The position numbers and the translations under genes were made by a program. Of a stretch of 64,000 nucleotides of DNA, positions 1 to 10,784 are shown in pieces. The notes under the pieces are model-generated. The model ran no database searches. It saw only the letters and a list, made by a program, of their open reading frames with translations, and was not told where the DNA came from. Every line of letters begins with the position of its first letter. Position 1 is the stretch's first letter. Origin of the DNA: Paramyrothecium sp. XJ0827 (lineage: Eukaryota > Ascomycota > Sordariomycetes > Hypocreales > Stachybotryaceae). The stretch covers positions 3,286,001-3,350,000 of the forward strand of contig JAJFPB010000003.1 in the NCBI GenBank assembly GCA_020881915.1, written 5' to 3'.

Positions 1-514
1 CGCAGCTACTTCCCCCGGGAGATGCAGAGTCCGCCTCCCAGCCCCACGGGCTCGCGATTCTTTGGAGGCGATGACTCGGATGATGGCACTCAGGAAACGG
101 AAGGTCGAGATGCCAGCCGTCGTGGCGCGAAACGGTTCCGAGCACAGATGGTCAAGGTCCCCATGGCAGAGTCCCAAGAAGTCGAAATCGCCATTCCCCG
201 GACGAACAAGGCGACCCGAGGCAAGGAGGTTCGCCTGAACGAGCTCGGATATAGGATGGCTTGGCTCCAAAGTCGAGTCTTTGCTGGCAGGACTGTCTTC
301 CTCCAGCGGGCCTGTAAGACTCCCATGAAACATTGAACCACATCAAGACACTGACGAGACATTTACAGTGGATAACTACCGCAGCAAGTATCGTGCCGCC
401 CTTGAGAGCACGATGCAGGATGTTAAGACAGTCGCACCTCACTACGAGGCGCGACCCGGCAAGAGACGTTGGACCGACCGCCTGAAGCGAGACGACACTG
501 GCGCGGAAGACTAA
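1..514 (+). CDS. Unrecognised fungal protein, 3' part (5' end outside window)
   Basis: The reading frame is open from base 1. An intron at 314-368 (GTAAGA...TTTACAG) joins exon 1 to a second exon ending in TAA at 512-514, which replaces an early stop with a longer, protein-like tail. The visible part is about 152 residues. It begins with a Ser/Pro and acidic low-complexity stretch (including SPPPSPTGS), followed by a basic segment and a probable helical region around MAWLQSRVFAGRTVFLQRAL. It ends in a charged tail containing RPGKRRWTDRLKRDD. I do not recognise the family, and no enzymatic motif or membrane segment is visible. The first in-frame ATG in the window is at 22, but the true start probably lies upstream because the frame is open to the edge. 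The 55-nt intron has normal consensus ends, so the exon structure is more certain than the function. Confidence 0.6.
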
Positions 515-2737
515 ATCGAGTTGACAGTACCAGAACCAACACGACCATCATCTGTCGGAGCTGTGGCACTGTCGATCTCGCTTCCTTGCGTCTCTCGTCC
601 AGCTCTCACCATCACGCACAAGTATATTCGAACCCTGATAAGCGATTCGTCAGCCTTTGAAAGATACCTTTGTGTAACGACATCTTTTGTGCATTAATAT
701 TCTGATTAGATCCGATGTTCACTGCATTTGGTCAAGACCTCCTGAGCGAATACATACCTTGCCGCAACCTTATCTTACGCTCGTACCTTGTTGTCTTCCT
801 CTTTTCTACTCCCTTCATCTCGCTGCTAGATTTGGCCCCACTATTCTTGTTCTTTCTCATCTTGGAACGTCAGGCATTGTCCATATTGCGAATATACGAG
901 GTCGAGAAACTCGTTGATTTTTTTTGCTCCTAAGAAGAATTGGATCTGTTGTTGGACAGAAACATTCAGGTCAGGGATTAGGGGCTATAATTTCAGGGAC
1001 AAAGCTTTTTTCTTTCTTCTTTTTTGACATGTCATGGTATATACTACTGATACGAGAGATATTTACGCCCGTATGGATGTGCTTAGTCCGGCTTATGTGT
1101 TCTGCTGTGCCTATGTGTGATTGACAGCTTCCATTCGAGAACGATGCTGCCATGTGCATTCCGGATGTAGACGGATACGACCGTTTCTTAGGAGATCACC
1201 AACGGAGGCGCAGTCTGACGTGCAGATCTGTGCCCGGGCTAGGATTTCGTCGCAAGTATCACCCGGCAGAGGAGCATAGTGGCGTTACTGGTCGTCAGGG
1301 CACTAAGCGAGGGGATACCGGTCCAAGCCACGAGAGTGCAGGGCAGACGTCAACAGCACCTAAGCTATTTTTACCGGCATCTAGCACTAGCAGGTTTTCG
1401 TAGCGTACGGTGGGAGCAGGGCATGCCAGGCATGAGTTTTGGTTGGAGGCGGCTGTGCTGACAAGGATCAGGCTTTCCTTCCTAGTCTTACATATGTGGT
1501 GCCGGATTATACGATAATTGAGCTCCCGGAGTGTAAGGTACAGTAAGGCGAATCACCTCAGGTGGAAAATGGACTAGCAAGGTATTTACCTAGGTACCTA
1601 GTAGTAATCAATCGAGGTAGAGCACCTGTTAGTAGCTGAATCTACATATTACAGTAATTGGAAGGTAGTGAGAATGTCTTATTATTTTGCTTGTCACAAA
1701 CATGAGGTGAAGTAAAATAATCTCAGGTAAGGTTGTGTACCCAAAGATACAGACTACTAGTACCCTACCTTAAGGAACTCTGTATTGGGCACGGGGATTT
1801 ACTACCTTACCTTACTTAGTATTAACCTACAACAGGGGAGCACATGCACCGCGGGCACGGTACAGTACCGTACAGGCAAGGTATAATGTAGTAGGTGTCC
1901 AAGCACAGGGATTCTGAATGCAAGGAAAGCTTCTTCATCCGTTCCCGCACGACCACTACCATTACCGACCCATTCCATGCTTGGCATCTACCTACGGTAC
2001 CTTACTCCCTTGGGTATTTGCATAACTACCTTACCTTACCTTACCTTACCTCGAAAACTATCCTTGACGGTGTAGGAAGGGGGGAGCCGGCAAGGCAAAG
2101 GAAAGTTTGGAAAGAAAAAAAAATCGATAAAGAAGAGGAGCAGACCTGTATTGCAGCCACTCATTTTCGAGTCCCATTCGGCCGGTATGAACGGGCCCCG
2201 TACTAACGTTCCTCCCCACCACGTGGTAGCGAGACACGAAGACTTTCCCCACGGTCTCGTTCTCGGTCTCTCTATCTGTCTCTGTCTCGTTCTCTGCCTG
2301 CGTGCGCCGGGGCTCCTTTAATTAGTGTCAAAGCTCAAAGCTGGCGTGGCAATAGGTCAACCCTCCAACGGTAAGACTACCTTATTCTTATCCTTCGGGG
2401 CGGTTACATTACAGCGGGGCCTGAATCAAAGAGCGGCGCTGCGCCAGGCTGAGACCTCGAGAAAACCCAGGCCACCGCGTGCTCTGTTTTTCAGCTGGCT
2501 TGCTTGGACGGCATCACGCTGCCTGTGAGGCTGACCACTGCCGACACCGCCCTGGTCATTACCGCCTGATCTAGCTTTGGGGCACGATCATAGTCTCATC
2601 TCGGCTTGTCTTCTTCTCGGTCTTCTTCTTCTACTTTTCTTCACCTTCCCCGAGCACGTTCCAGAGGTAACCTGCCAGAGTCTCGAGCTAGGTGATACAT
2701 GGTCCGCCATTGAGCATTATCTGCCTGTCGACGGGCC
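515..2737. other. Intergenic spacer
   Basis: I see no convincing gene here. The stretch 1480-2060 is richer in A/T and carries scattered GGTA/TTACC motifs (around 1590, 1730, 1770, 1805) and a short TTACC array near 2040. The stretch 2230-2730 is pyrimidine-rich, with repeated TCTCG/TCTGTCTC runs, and probably holds the promoter and 5' leader of the gene that starts at 2738. Confidence 0.5.
2026..2050. repeat. TTACC pentanucleotide array
   Basis: About five tandem TTACC units. This is one of many clusters of the same motif (reverse complement GGTAA) found in spacers across this window. Confidence 0.8.
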
Positions 2738-5014
2738 ATGGCTCACCATCATCATGGGGCGAGCTACTCCCAGCCATTATTTGTCGCTGAGCTGGAGGCC
2801 CCGAGTGCCGGCCCTCCCCTTGCGAGCATCGTGAATGGCACCCCGATCTTTGAGATGCCAGGCGAATCAGCAGTGCTGGAAGATGAATCGGAGCACAAGC
2901 GGCATTTGCAGCACCGCCTCCCCACCCCGGAGGTTCCTGCGCAGGCCAACCCGTGGCCATTCTATCTGGAGGATGCGAGCCAAAGCCATCAATCGCGCAT
3001 GGATGTGAAGGATGACAAGCCGGGCGGCGGCCAAGGACAAGAAAGGGAGGCCGTGCCGGCACAAGCAAATCCCTGGCCCTACCACGGCCCCCCGGGAGAC
3101 GACGACAGCGATGACATGAAGGCCAATGCGGCGCAGCACGAGAAGGCGCTGCCATCTGGTAGTGACGGACAGAGCCGCCCACATGCCGGACGGACCGCTG
3201 GCAGCGAGACGGAGCAGAAGCCGCTCTCCACAGCTCGGCATCCGTCACCGGATCATGGCGATGCTGCGAGTAGGAGCACTTCTCCAACCCAATTGATTCC
3301 CGCGCCCTTGAGGATATCCCGGTCCTCACGACCGCCCTCTCAGTCTGATACCTCTGCGCCAACTCCCACGGACCAGAAGTCACCTACGCCGGCGGCCAAG
3401 GCGGTCCCACTACCATCTTCAGGCCAGCTCACGGACGAACCGGTGACGCTTCCGTATCGACCTTATCGACCGCATTCTCCTCCGCGCCCTGCGCAAAGTT
3501 CTACTGCGTCAGTGCCCGCCACCGCCACCGCCACCACCACCACCACCACCCATACCACCCACAACAGCCCCGACGCCGGATCATCGGCCCCGTACCCACC
3601 GGATAGCCCTCCTCGCCATGTGTCTATGCCGCAAGGGCCGGCCATCCCGCAATTGCCGCCCCTACCGGTTGGCTCGGCCACTCGGCGAAGCACTCAGCCG
3701 GGCCCGGTGGCAGCTGGGCCACCGGCGCTCTATCCGGATGCTCATCCTCACAGGCACAATTCTCTCTCGACGCCATCTTTTGTCCCGTCCCCACAGTCTC
3801 CGGTGGCCCACCAAACACTGGTGAGTCCACTGGCAAGCCCCATAAGCCCGTCATATCGACCCTCGGCATCGCCTGTTGCATCTCAACAGATCACGTACGG
3901 ACCACCGCAGCCGGGCTATTATCCCCAACCGTCACCTGGTGCTGGATATGGCTTGCCCCCTTCCCCGCACACAGCATATGCGCAGGCAGCGCATGGTGGC
4001 TCCAATGCTTCGCACATCTCCAGTCCTCCTGTGGCCCAGCCGCCTCACTCGCCAGGCGTAGGCGGGCCCTACACATCAACGTACGCCATGGTACAAGGCG
4101 GCGAACCGCCCCAGTCGGGTCGACTACAGCCTTCACCACAACCGGACTACGTACAGTATCAATCACGGCCTAATTCCAGTTCTTCGCAACACCAACAGGC
4201 GGCGGGGACACATCCGACGCGACCTCAAGCACAGCAAATGAATGTCGAGTCTCGCCCGCCCCCTCAATTCTATCCGCAGCATCAACAGCATGCGCTGCTA
4301 TCACCAACACCTCCACTGCCCCCGATTCAACCACCTCGGCCACAGATCCATCATGTTTCGACGGATCCTCTGTCCCCGAGCTACCTTCATCCACAGTCAC
4401 CTCCGCCTCCTTATACCCATGACGTGCATAGAACAAACTCACAACCCATCCCCTCGGCGCACGTCCCTCCAATCTACCCCCCGCCGCATTCACCTCTCTC
4501 CCCAAGTGCATATTCACCAATTCCGCAGTCGCCGTACTATGGACAAACGCCTCTCGGCTCCCCACAAGGCTACTACCCGCAACAGCAGTACTCCCCTAGC
4601 TACCAAGTGCCTCCCTTACCTCCTCGACCCGTGTCAGCGAACCCTCCGTTTGCTGCTACAGGGTTTGGTCCTGGGATTCCAAGCGTGGCCAGCTTCCCCC
4701 CGCCTCCCAAAACCCAGTACGTACCCTCGCCACAGAACGCTCAGCGGCCGTCAGCAATGAAGCTTTTCAGCGGCTCATCAGCGAAAAAGTGGCTGGATAA
4801 GACCAACCATGTGTTGGAGAGCAAACTCGCGCCTATGCTGCAGGCACAAACAGACATGAGAGTGCGAACAGTGTCTGGGCAGGGACAGGGACAAGCACAG
4901 CAAGTCTTCCAACAGACACATTCTGGGCAGCATTACTACCCGTATGGCATTCGAGGAGAGTCCTCCACAACAACCCAATATGGCAGTCACCGGGGCGGCG
5001 CTGGGGAGAGGTGA
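2738..5014 (+). CDS. Proline/serine/glutamine-rich low-complexity protein
   Basis: Single-exon gene of 758 residues starting at an ATG that encodes MAHHHHG. I do not recognise the family. The motif VPAQANPWP occurs twice (about residues 66-74 and 106-114), each followed by an aromatic residue. Residues 150-660 are dominated by Pro, Ser, Gln, His and Tyr, with many SPxxP and PPPP runs and a Thr/His tract coded by ACC/CAC repeats near 3520-3560. The only segment that looks folded is near the C-terminus (about residues 672-697), where AMKLFSGSSAKKWLDKTN suggests an amphipathic helix. There is no signal peptide or membrane segment. The composition suggests a disordered scaffold or adaptor with proline-rich ligands for SH3 or WW domains. 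That is inference from composition only. The long open frame and the lack of stops support a real gene. Confidence 0.75.
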   Translation: MAHHHHGASYSQPLFVAELEAPSAGPPLASIVNGTPIFEMPGESAVLEDESEHKRHLQHRLPTPEVPAQANPWPFYLEDASQSHQSRMDVKDDKPGGGQGQEREAVPAQANPWPYHGPPGDDDSDDMKANAAQHEKALPSGSDGQSRPHAGRTAGSETEQKPLSTARHPSPDHGDAASRSTSPTQLIPAPLRISRSSRPPSQSDTSAPTPTDQKSPTPAAKAVPLPSSGQLTDEPVTLPYRPYRPHSPPRPAQSSTASVPATATATTTTTTHTTHNSPDAGSSAPYPPDSPPRHVSMPQGPAIPQLPPLPVGSATRRSTQPGPVAAGPPALYPDAHPHRHNSLSTPSFVPSPQSPVAHQTLVSPLASPISPSYRPSASPVASQQITYGPPQPGYYPQPSPGAGYGLPPSPHTAYAQAAHGGSNASHISSPPVAQPPHSPGVGGPYTSTYAMVQGGEPPQSGRLQPSPQPDYVQYQSRPNSSSSQHQQAAGTHPTRPQAQQMNVESRPPPQFYPQHQQHALLSPTPPLPPIQPPRPQIHHVSTDPLSPSYLHPQSPPPPYTHDVHRTNSQPIPSAHVPPIYPPPHSPLSPSAYSPIPQSPYYGQTPLGSPQGYYPQQQYSPSYQVPPLPPRPVSANPPFAATGFGPGIPSVASFPPPPKTQYVPSPQNAQRPSAMKLFSGSSAKKWLDKTNHVLESKLAPMLQAQTDMRVRTVSGQGQGQAQQVFQQTHSGQHYYPYGIRGESSTTTQYGSHRGGAGER

Positions 5015-6678
5015 TTGCGTCAGCTAGTGGATGTCATTTTGACGAGCGGGAAGTCTATGCATGGAACCGCACTTGAATGAGATTCTCAAATGGGCCAGCA
5101 AACAGAGCACTCGCCGCAGAATCGGGAGACTTCAAGCAGTTGATGCCGAATAGCTTGACTTGTGAGCAGCTTGGTGTCTGTCACCTTGCCTGCTGAGCAT
5201 ACCTTGTAGATTTTCATGACAGGAAAAGTAGTTTCGTTGGAAAACGAGCTCGTCAATTACATAAGATAGTCATAGCCCAGCTATGCGCTTTCTCAAACGT
5301 CTTTTCCCACGCAGACACCCGAAGAACCGTCCAAGGTGGATCCTGCAGCCCGTCGTGACTTGACCTTTCAGCTCGGCCGACATTCGCTCGGGCATATGGC
5401 TTGTCCATCCCTTGAACCCATAGCTCGATCAACCTTCACAGTGGGCTTTGTCTCCACTGTCCATTGTTCATTGTTCAACGAACAGCCATGGTTCGCCCGG
5501 GAATGTGCCTGTTCTTCCTTTGTCCTGGAACAACTCCCCTGCCACTTCTTCCATGAGGCGCCCTCATCTCTCTCCCTCAGCATCACCTATGAAAGAGTCC
5601 TAGCTCGGTTGACCTTTACATGGGCTTTGTCTCCATTGTACATTTTCAACGAACAGCCATAGTTCGCCCGGGAAGGTGCTTGTTCTGCGGTTGTCCTAGA
5701 ACAGCTCCCCTGCCGACTTTTTTTCCATGAAGCGCCCCCATTCCTCTCCCTAAGCCTCAACTATAAAAGAGTCCCATCTCCCCCTCCAGTCGTAGATTGT
5801 GGGCATCTTGACTCTGAAAAATCATGAGTTGAACGGTCTCTCCGCACGGGCCAGCTGCGCGCCAAACTGTGGGCTGAAGCTGATCAAGTCCACTTGTTGA
5901 CGATGTTCCTTGTCTAATTGTCGTCAAGTACTTAACTGGAACCATATACAGTGAGTACAGGCATGGCTGGCCCGTGCGAAAACGCCTTCATTCATCGATT
6001 TTGGCGACCAAAATGGTGGAATTGTCTGTACTGAATCCTGGTGGACAAATCCACAACTGGTTCTTGCCGGATTCTTGTGGGGAATAATCAGGTTCCCTCT
6101 CTGACACTGCCTAGCTCCTTGCGAAGATGGCCGATGAGGGAAAAGTACTTCTTTAGGAGAGGAGTACGCTTCCTTATCTATGGTCTCGGATAATTGGGTT
6201 GGAGAAAGTCTGCCAGGAGCCAAACCCTGGAGTGTTTCGCAGATATGCGTGGATGCTCGGAATAAATTGCAATGGCGGTCAACACGCAAAAGCGACAGCG
6301 ACTGGATAGACTTCAAGATCTTGTGGCTCGTTCATGCCGACAAACTTCGCGCTACAATCCCCTTGACAGAAAAGCATCGTAAACCGCATCCCCAGAATGC
6401 TCAAAGCCGACAGTCGAGATAACCTGAAGCTACGAAAGAAAATTGGTTGGACTCTGGATGCTTGGAGTCTCATGGATGAATGAGATCCATTCACGGACCT
6501 GTTGCGGTCCAAGGTCGGGAGCAGAGCCTTTGATGGGGTCGACGAGTCAGACTCTGAGCGGCTTCATTCAATCCAAAGGGTTTCTTCGCCTCGACACGGA
6601 GGCCCTCACACAAAACGAATTTCGTCTCTTCGTCCCTCCGTCGGCAGCGGGCGCCACGGCCACCTCGAGCCCGCCTGA
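5015..6678. other. Intergenic spacer with a duplicated promoter-like segment
   Basis: No gene is supported. The main feature is the imperfect tandem duplication at 5422-5774. Short open frames around 5930-6710 lack splice sites that would join them into anything protein-like, apart from sequence just upstream of the broken gene at 6679. Confidence 0.5.
5422..5774 (+). repeat. Imperfect tandem duplication, two copies of about 175 bp
   Basis: Copy 1 (5422-5600) and copy 2 (5602-5774) align along their whole length: AGCTCG..., GGGCTTTGTCTCCA, TTCAACGAACAGCCAT, GTTCGCCCGGGAA, GTCCT.GAACA, TTCCATGA.GCGCCC, TCTCTCCCT and CTAT.AAAGAGTCC recur in the same order. Differences are mostly single-base changes plus small indels. 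Copy 2 ends in CTATAAAAGAG, a good TATA box, whereas copy 1 has CTATGAAAGAG. Confidence 0.8.
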
Positions 6679-8008
6679 TCGACACCACAGGACCAGGCAA
6701 ATGCCAAAGTAGTATGGACGGACAACCTGTCCCGGCACCTTCAGCTGACGAAGGAGGGGACGAGGCACTACCTGGAGCTGTTCGCACTGCCATGTGCACT
6801 GCAGGACGGTCCGAGGACAAAACCTTGCAGAAGCTTTCGGCATCAATAAGAAGCTTGTAGATGAGATGAAGTGTAGCTATGCCTCGTTGCTCGACCGGAA
6901 TCCACCAGGCGAGCTGCACAAGCGCCTCGGCAGGATACTGGGCTTCTAGCGGTGGTGCTGGTGCCGAAGTTGCCGTTACTGCAGGTATTGCAACGGTATC
7001 TTTCGTCGGTTGAGGAAGGCTGCAGATTTGGCCGGGGCGAATGATTCCGCAACTCCCCCAACCCCCGACCCCAATCCCAATGGCAACGACAACAGCAACA
7101 ACAACAGCAACGACGCCATCGCCATCCTCATCGAGCAAGAAGAACAGCAGCAACAACAGCAGCAGCCCGACGTGTCTTGCAAATTCCATTTGAACTGTTT
7201 CTGGAAACCTTGGCTTCCTATGCTGTGACACAAGATGATAGCATCCCTACAATGTGGAAGGACAGCAACAACAATAACAACGCCAACAACAACGACAAAG
7301 ACAACCCGAAACGGCCTCCAATCCCACTTGACACTGACCTGCAGGCCTTGGCTTCCAGCGCCATGACACAAAAGGACGGTATCCCTTTGACGTGGTAGGA
7401 ACACTCACAATTTTCCACCACCGGACAGCAAAACTCAACAAAACACAAGATGCATCACAACAGCATCAATATTGTTGAAGTCGAATTTGACTACTATTTT
7501 CCCCACAACCATGGATACCGCGTGTATCTCATCGGACGCCTGATGGCATTCCTCGAAAACTGCACAGCAAGGGAAGGCCATCGCAGGGCAGTTACGGCCA
7601 CTTTCTTGAACTGCGGGCACAAAAGCCGTTTAGACCCTGAAAACCACTGCACAGTGGTTTTGGATTTTCTCGGACCACCCATTTGGATCTTCCCTGTCCC
7701 CGCGATGAAGGTCCGTGATTAGGAGTCATCGACCACACTTCGTACAAGATACTGTGGCCTCGTGTCACAGCGCTGGAAGCGCTGCTGGATCAAACAGATC
7801 CCGGGAGTATTCGGACATTGCTCGATGGACACAAAAAACAAAATGCTGTACAGCATGTTAATGTGAGTACAGCCCAAATCGAACCACTTGTCTCCATCAC
7901 CATCAAAGCGGGTTACTAACAGCCGGTAGGCTTACCTTTGGGGCCTTGTTGTTCGGCGCGATCCAGGTTGGCTTGGCGGCCGGTGCATTCGGGAATGATG
8001 GCAAATGA
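6679..8008 (+). pseudogene. Broken gene of a probable fungal-specific protein family
   Basis: Strongly protein-like segments follow one another on the plus strand but in changing frames. They are VVWTDNLSRH (from 6709) and HYLELFALPCAL (6766) in one frame; AFGINKKLVDEMKCSYASLL in the next; a TAG at 6947; RWCWCRSC directly after it; an Asn/Gln-rich tract (7080-7165); a duplicated module (7201-7395) ending in another TAG; GSYGHFLELR (7587); WPRVTALEALLDQTDPGSI (7755); and a hydrophobic C-terminus LTFGALLFGAIQVGLA (7931) ending in TGA at 8006-8008. No set of ordinary introns that I could find joins all of these, so I read it as a gene carrying at least three frameshifts and two or more stops. 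From memory, not checked, the pieces resemble a family of uncharacterised Sordariomycete proteins with a C-terminal membrane segment. A multi-intron functional gene remains possible: GTGAGT at 7862 and CTAACAGCCGGTAG near 7930 look like real splice sites. Confidence 0.5.
7201..7395 (+). repeat. Duplicated 57-bp coding module within the broken gene
   Basis: Bases 7201-7257 and 7339-7395 encode aligned peptides in the same frame: LETLASYAVTQDDSIPTMW and LQALASSAMTQKDGIPLTW. They are separated by an Asn-rich tract of AAC/AAT codons (7262-7300). Substitutions preserve the frame and the Thr-Gln-x-Asp-x-Ile-Pro core, which suggests the duplication arose while the sequence was still translated. Confidence 0.6.
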
Positions 8009-8486
8009 ATCTAGAGTGGTATCATAGAGTGGAAAAGGTGACAGGAGTTACGATTTTTCTTCTATGTTTGCTTACCTTACCTGTTGGTAGGTGTTGTGTA
8101 TGACATCTATTGGTACCTCGCAGCACACCTACCGTACTTTCAAAGGAGTAAAACAGTAATATTGCCGTTTTGATCACTAAATAGATTAACCATAATCCTA
8201 ACCAGTGATCAAAACGGTGATAATAGTGTTTTATCCCTGATGAGACACCAGGGGTGGGCTCGTAGGTGAGTAGTTGTCTGACGCGTGCAGAGAATGGGAG
8301 GGACGGTAATTGACATTCAACCAGAGGAGCACAGGGAAATGGTAAGAAAATAGCAACCCAGTTTCTAGCAATCTTTGTTGCGATGCTTCCCTCATTTCTC
8401 TCGGCCCTTCTCCGTTCAACTCTGGGTGGTCATCCTGCCGCGCAGGCTGAGCACGAGCCGGTGTCAAAGTATGACATGCTCGTCCA
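8009..8486. other. Spacer containing the MITE-like palindrome
   Basis: No gene is supported. It lies between the broken gene and the minus-strand gene ending at 8487, and holds a TTACCTTACC motif near 8070 and the inverted repeat at 8149-8233. Confidence 0.45.
8149..8233. mobile_element. Short palindromic MITE-like element
   Basis: Two 28-bp arms (8151-8178 and 8204-8231) are inverted copies with 24 of 28 matching positions. The inner 14 bases are perfect (CCGTTTTGATCACT / AGTGATCAAAACGG). The loop is 25 bp and A/T-rich. Both ends abut TA dinucleotides, as expected of the TA target-site duplication of Tc1/mariner-pogo-type elements. The element is only about 85 bp with no coding capacity, so it would be non-autonomous. 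A stem-loop of another origin cannot be excluded. Confidence 0.5.
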
Positions 8487-9213
8487 TCAGCTCCTTGGGG
8501 GCGGGAAAGCAGCCCAGAACGCCGTGAGGGGGGTGAAAAACCGATTACGGCAGTCGATGTCTTGCCGGTACGAGAAGAAACCTGCCACCTTGGCTCGGAT
8601 GGATCCGTCTTCGGCCACGTCCATGACGCAGACTGCGCGGCCATTCATGCCTACGTGACTGGAGCAGACCATGTTAATGTGGGAGGGAGCGTGCGATCAG
8701 GATGTGAAACCCGTAAGTGTTGTCGTAAAGGTCAAGAATCTCCCGCGCCAAGTCGTCTGATATCCAGGCTCCGGGGTCGATAGGCGTGGCGTACGGGTCT
8801 GGAGGGCAGGGAAGCTCCTCATTAACGACAGGACCTCTGTCAGGTTGTACAGAAATAACTACAGGGATGCCCGATATTTCCAGGGGAATCCGTCCCCGAG
8901 CGGACAAATCTGCCAAATTCGTGCATGTGTAGCTGTAGTCTCCGAATGGAGACCGGTTAAGCGTCAGGTAGCCACGAATATCCTCATCGACATGTTTCAG
9001 GTCTTCGTCGCAGGGGAGGTCTGTTTCGGTGCCGATACATGGCGCCTGATCTCGTACGAGCAATGGCGTCAACTCATCCAGACCCATGCTGGCTGCAGGA
9101 TTTTCAACAAACCACGAAAAGAAGGCATGAAGGGAAAGGCTGATCTCGCAGGAAGACGCTGGATGCCGGCTGGATAGGTTCCCACAACCCCATCCATACC
9201 GCGGACACAGCAC
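8487..9213 (-). CDS. Possible small cysteine-containing protein, function unknown
   Basis: Minus-strand frame from an ATG at 9213. An intron at 8710-8659 (GTTTCA...CTCCAG, 52 nt) joins DLYDNTYG to HVGMNGRAVCVMDVAEDG and gives a stop at 8487, a product of about 224 residues. The joined sequence reads smoothly across the junction, which favours a real gene. Cys residues recur (APC, LPC, YTCTN, LPCPP, AVCVMD, DIDCRN), as in many small secreted fungal proteins. No clean signal peptide follows the first ATG, however, so the start is doubtful and a missed upstream exon is possible. I do not recognise the family. It sits next to a broken gene and a MITE-like repeat, in the least conserved-looking part of the window. 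Confidence 0.4.
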
Positions 9214-10784
9214 TATTTATCCGTCACAACGACCGCCGTCCACATCTTGGCTTGTTCTCGCTGCGTCACAAATCGAAGCTTGGGGCCGAGAGAGTGCTGC
9301 TGTGACGAAGCGTATGGAGTTCGCAGCCATCGGACCTTGCCATCTTTGTCGCCAGACTGCGCCCTTGGATTGCTCGTTGACGGACCCCTTTGGTTGTCAA
9401 AGCGTCCAGGGGCATTCTCCTGCTTTGTCCACGTAGATTTGTCTTTCACGAATGACCCAAGCTCTTGCTATTTATGGGTGACGCGGAGTAGCGCAAAGCC
9501 AACTGTCAAAGGACGTCGCTGTACAGCACAAAGACGTCTTTAGGATTCCCCAACCTAGCTTTGGTATTCCTACTTTGCTTTTAGTTCGTAACAAGGGGTG
9601 CAGCACGGGGTAGGAAATGTCACGTTCCCCAACGACACGTTCATCTAAGGGAGGAACCAGTATCTTGGGTATTATCAACCTTCGTTGTGAGATCTCGGAC
9701 TCGCCTGCTTCGCTCCCCTCCCCTCCCCGTCTGTCCTCCTCCAGTTGTGAGGCATGACATTGATATCTTACTGTACTGTACTTACATGAATAACACCAAG
9801 TTAATGAATCGTAATGTGATGGCCGTTGTCTGAACCATGCTGCGCTACTGTCGACACATATCTTGTGAACCAAAAATCACGTCTCTCCCAATTCCGTCGG
9901 CTCGCCGCTCAAGCTGGAGAAGGCATCTCAAATAAGTGAGTCATCGATGGAATGTCAGAGAGTAGACCTCACATATGGTGTGCGCGCTTATATGGGGGTA
10001 TACAGCACGAGAAGACACTGATGAAGCCTTGGAGGAACTCAGGAGAGGAGCTGCGTGGACGGATGTTGCATCTGTTGCGCTGGGCATGGAGTGCCACAAA
10101 GAACGCGGCAAACAAAGAGCACATGTTCAGAAGGTGGACATGAGATCCCTGCCGCGCAAACCCAAGCGGAAGAGTCGAAACTACGGTGTTAATGTAGGCA
10201 ATTGGTGTCAAAGGCATGTACGAAAAGAACAGTGGCAGACACGAACCAAACACGTTAGCCTTGATATCTTGGACCATGGGGATTCGATTCGTAGTCGTCT
10301 GTAAGGTAGTTACAGGGGTTCTACAAGTTCCCAACCGTTTCTGTCTTATTTCACCAACATTCTATCCCCGCTGAAAGATGTGTAAGCCATGAAATGTAGC
10401 AAATGAAAGAAGAAGAAGAAAAAAAAAAAAAGAGAAAAATAAAAACAAAGGAAGATTCAGAACTGTTTTCATAAGTACTGTACGGTATGGACTTATAAGT
10501 TCATGACCCTCAGTCATTCATTCAAAAGTGTATAGTACCGATACGCCAAGATAAGGTAGGCAGTGATACGGGTTGAATTGTGATAAGTTATCGGCCGGCG
10601 ACTGCGGAGGCAGCAGGGGAGGGGAAGGACCCTGAACGAGGAGGCGTCGAGCGGGTTCATGAGTAGATGATGTCAAAGGCGCAAACGCCGCTATTGTGAC
10701 CGCACTGGCGTAAGCGGCTGCAGCGGGGGTTAACCTCTCCGTCAAAGAAAAAGAGGCAGGAATTGGAACTGTAGCAAGGTACTG

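Noticed and set aside
2738..2760. MAHHHH at the start of the Pro-rich protein, resembling an affinity tag
   Set aside because: Only four His residues, with no vector sequence around it. The protein is His-rich elsewhere and the codons blend with the gene.
6976..7404. Minus-strand open frame with poly-Leu, poly-Val and poly-Cys runs
   Set aside because: It is the antisense reading of the AAC/CAG repeats of the broken plus-strand gene. Its homopolymer runs follow from the repeat.
9969..10334. Minus-strand frame of 121 codons with a hydrophobic stretch (CLPLFFSYMPLTPIAYINTV)
   Set aside because: It has some protein character and could be a relic of a membrane protein, but there is no recognisable family or splice partner, and the opposite strand has an equally long open frame.
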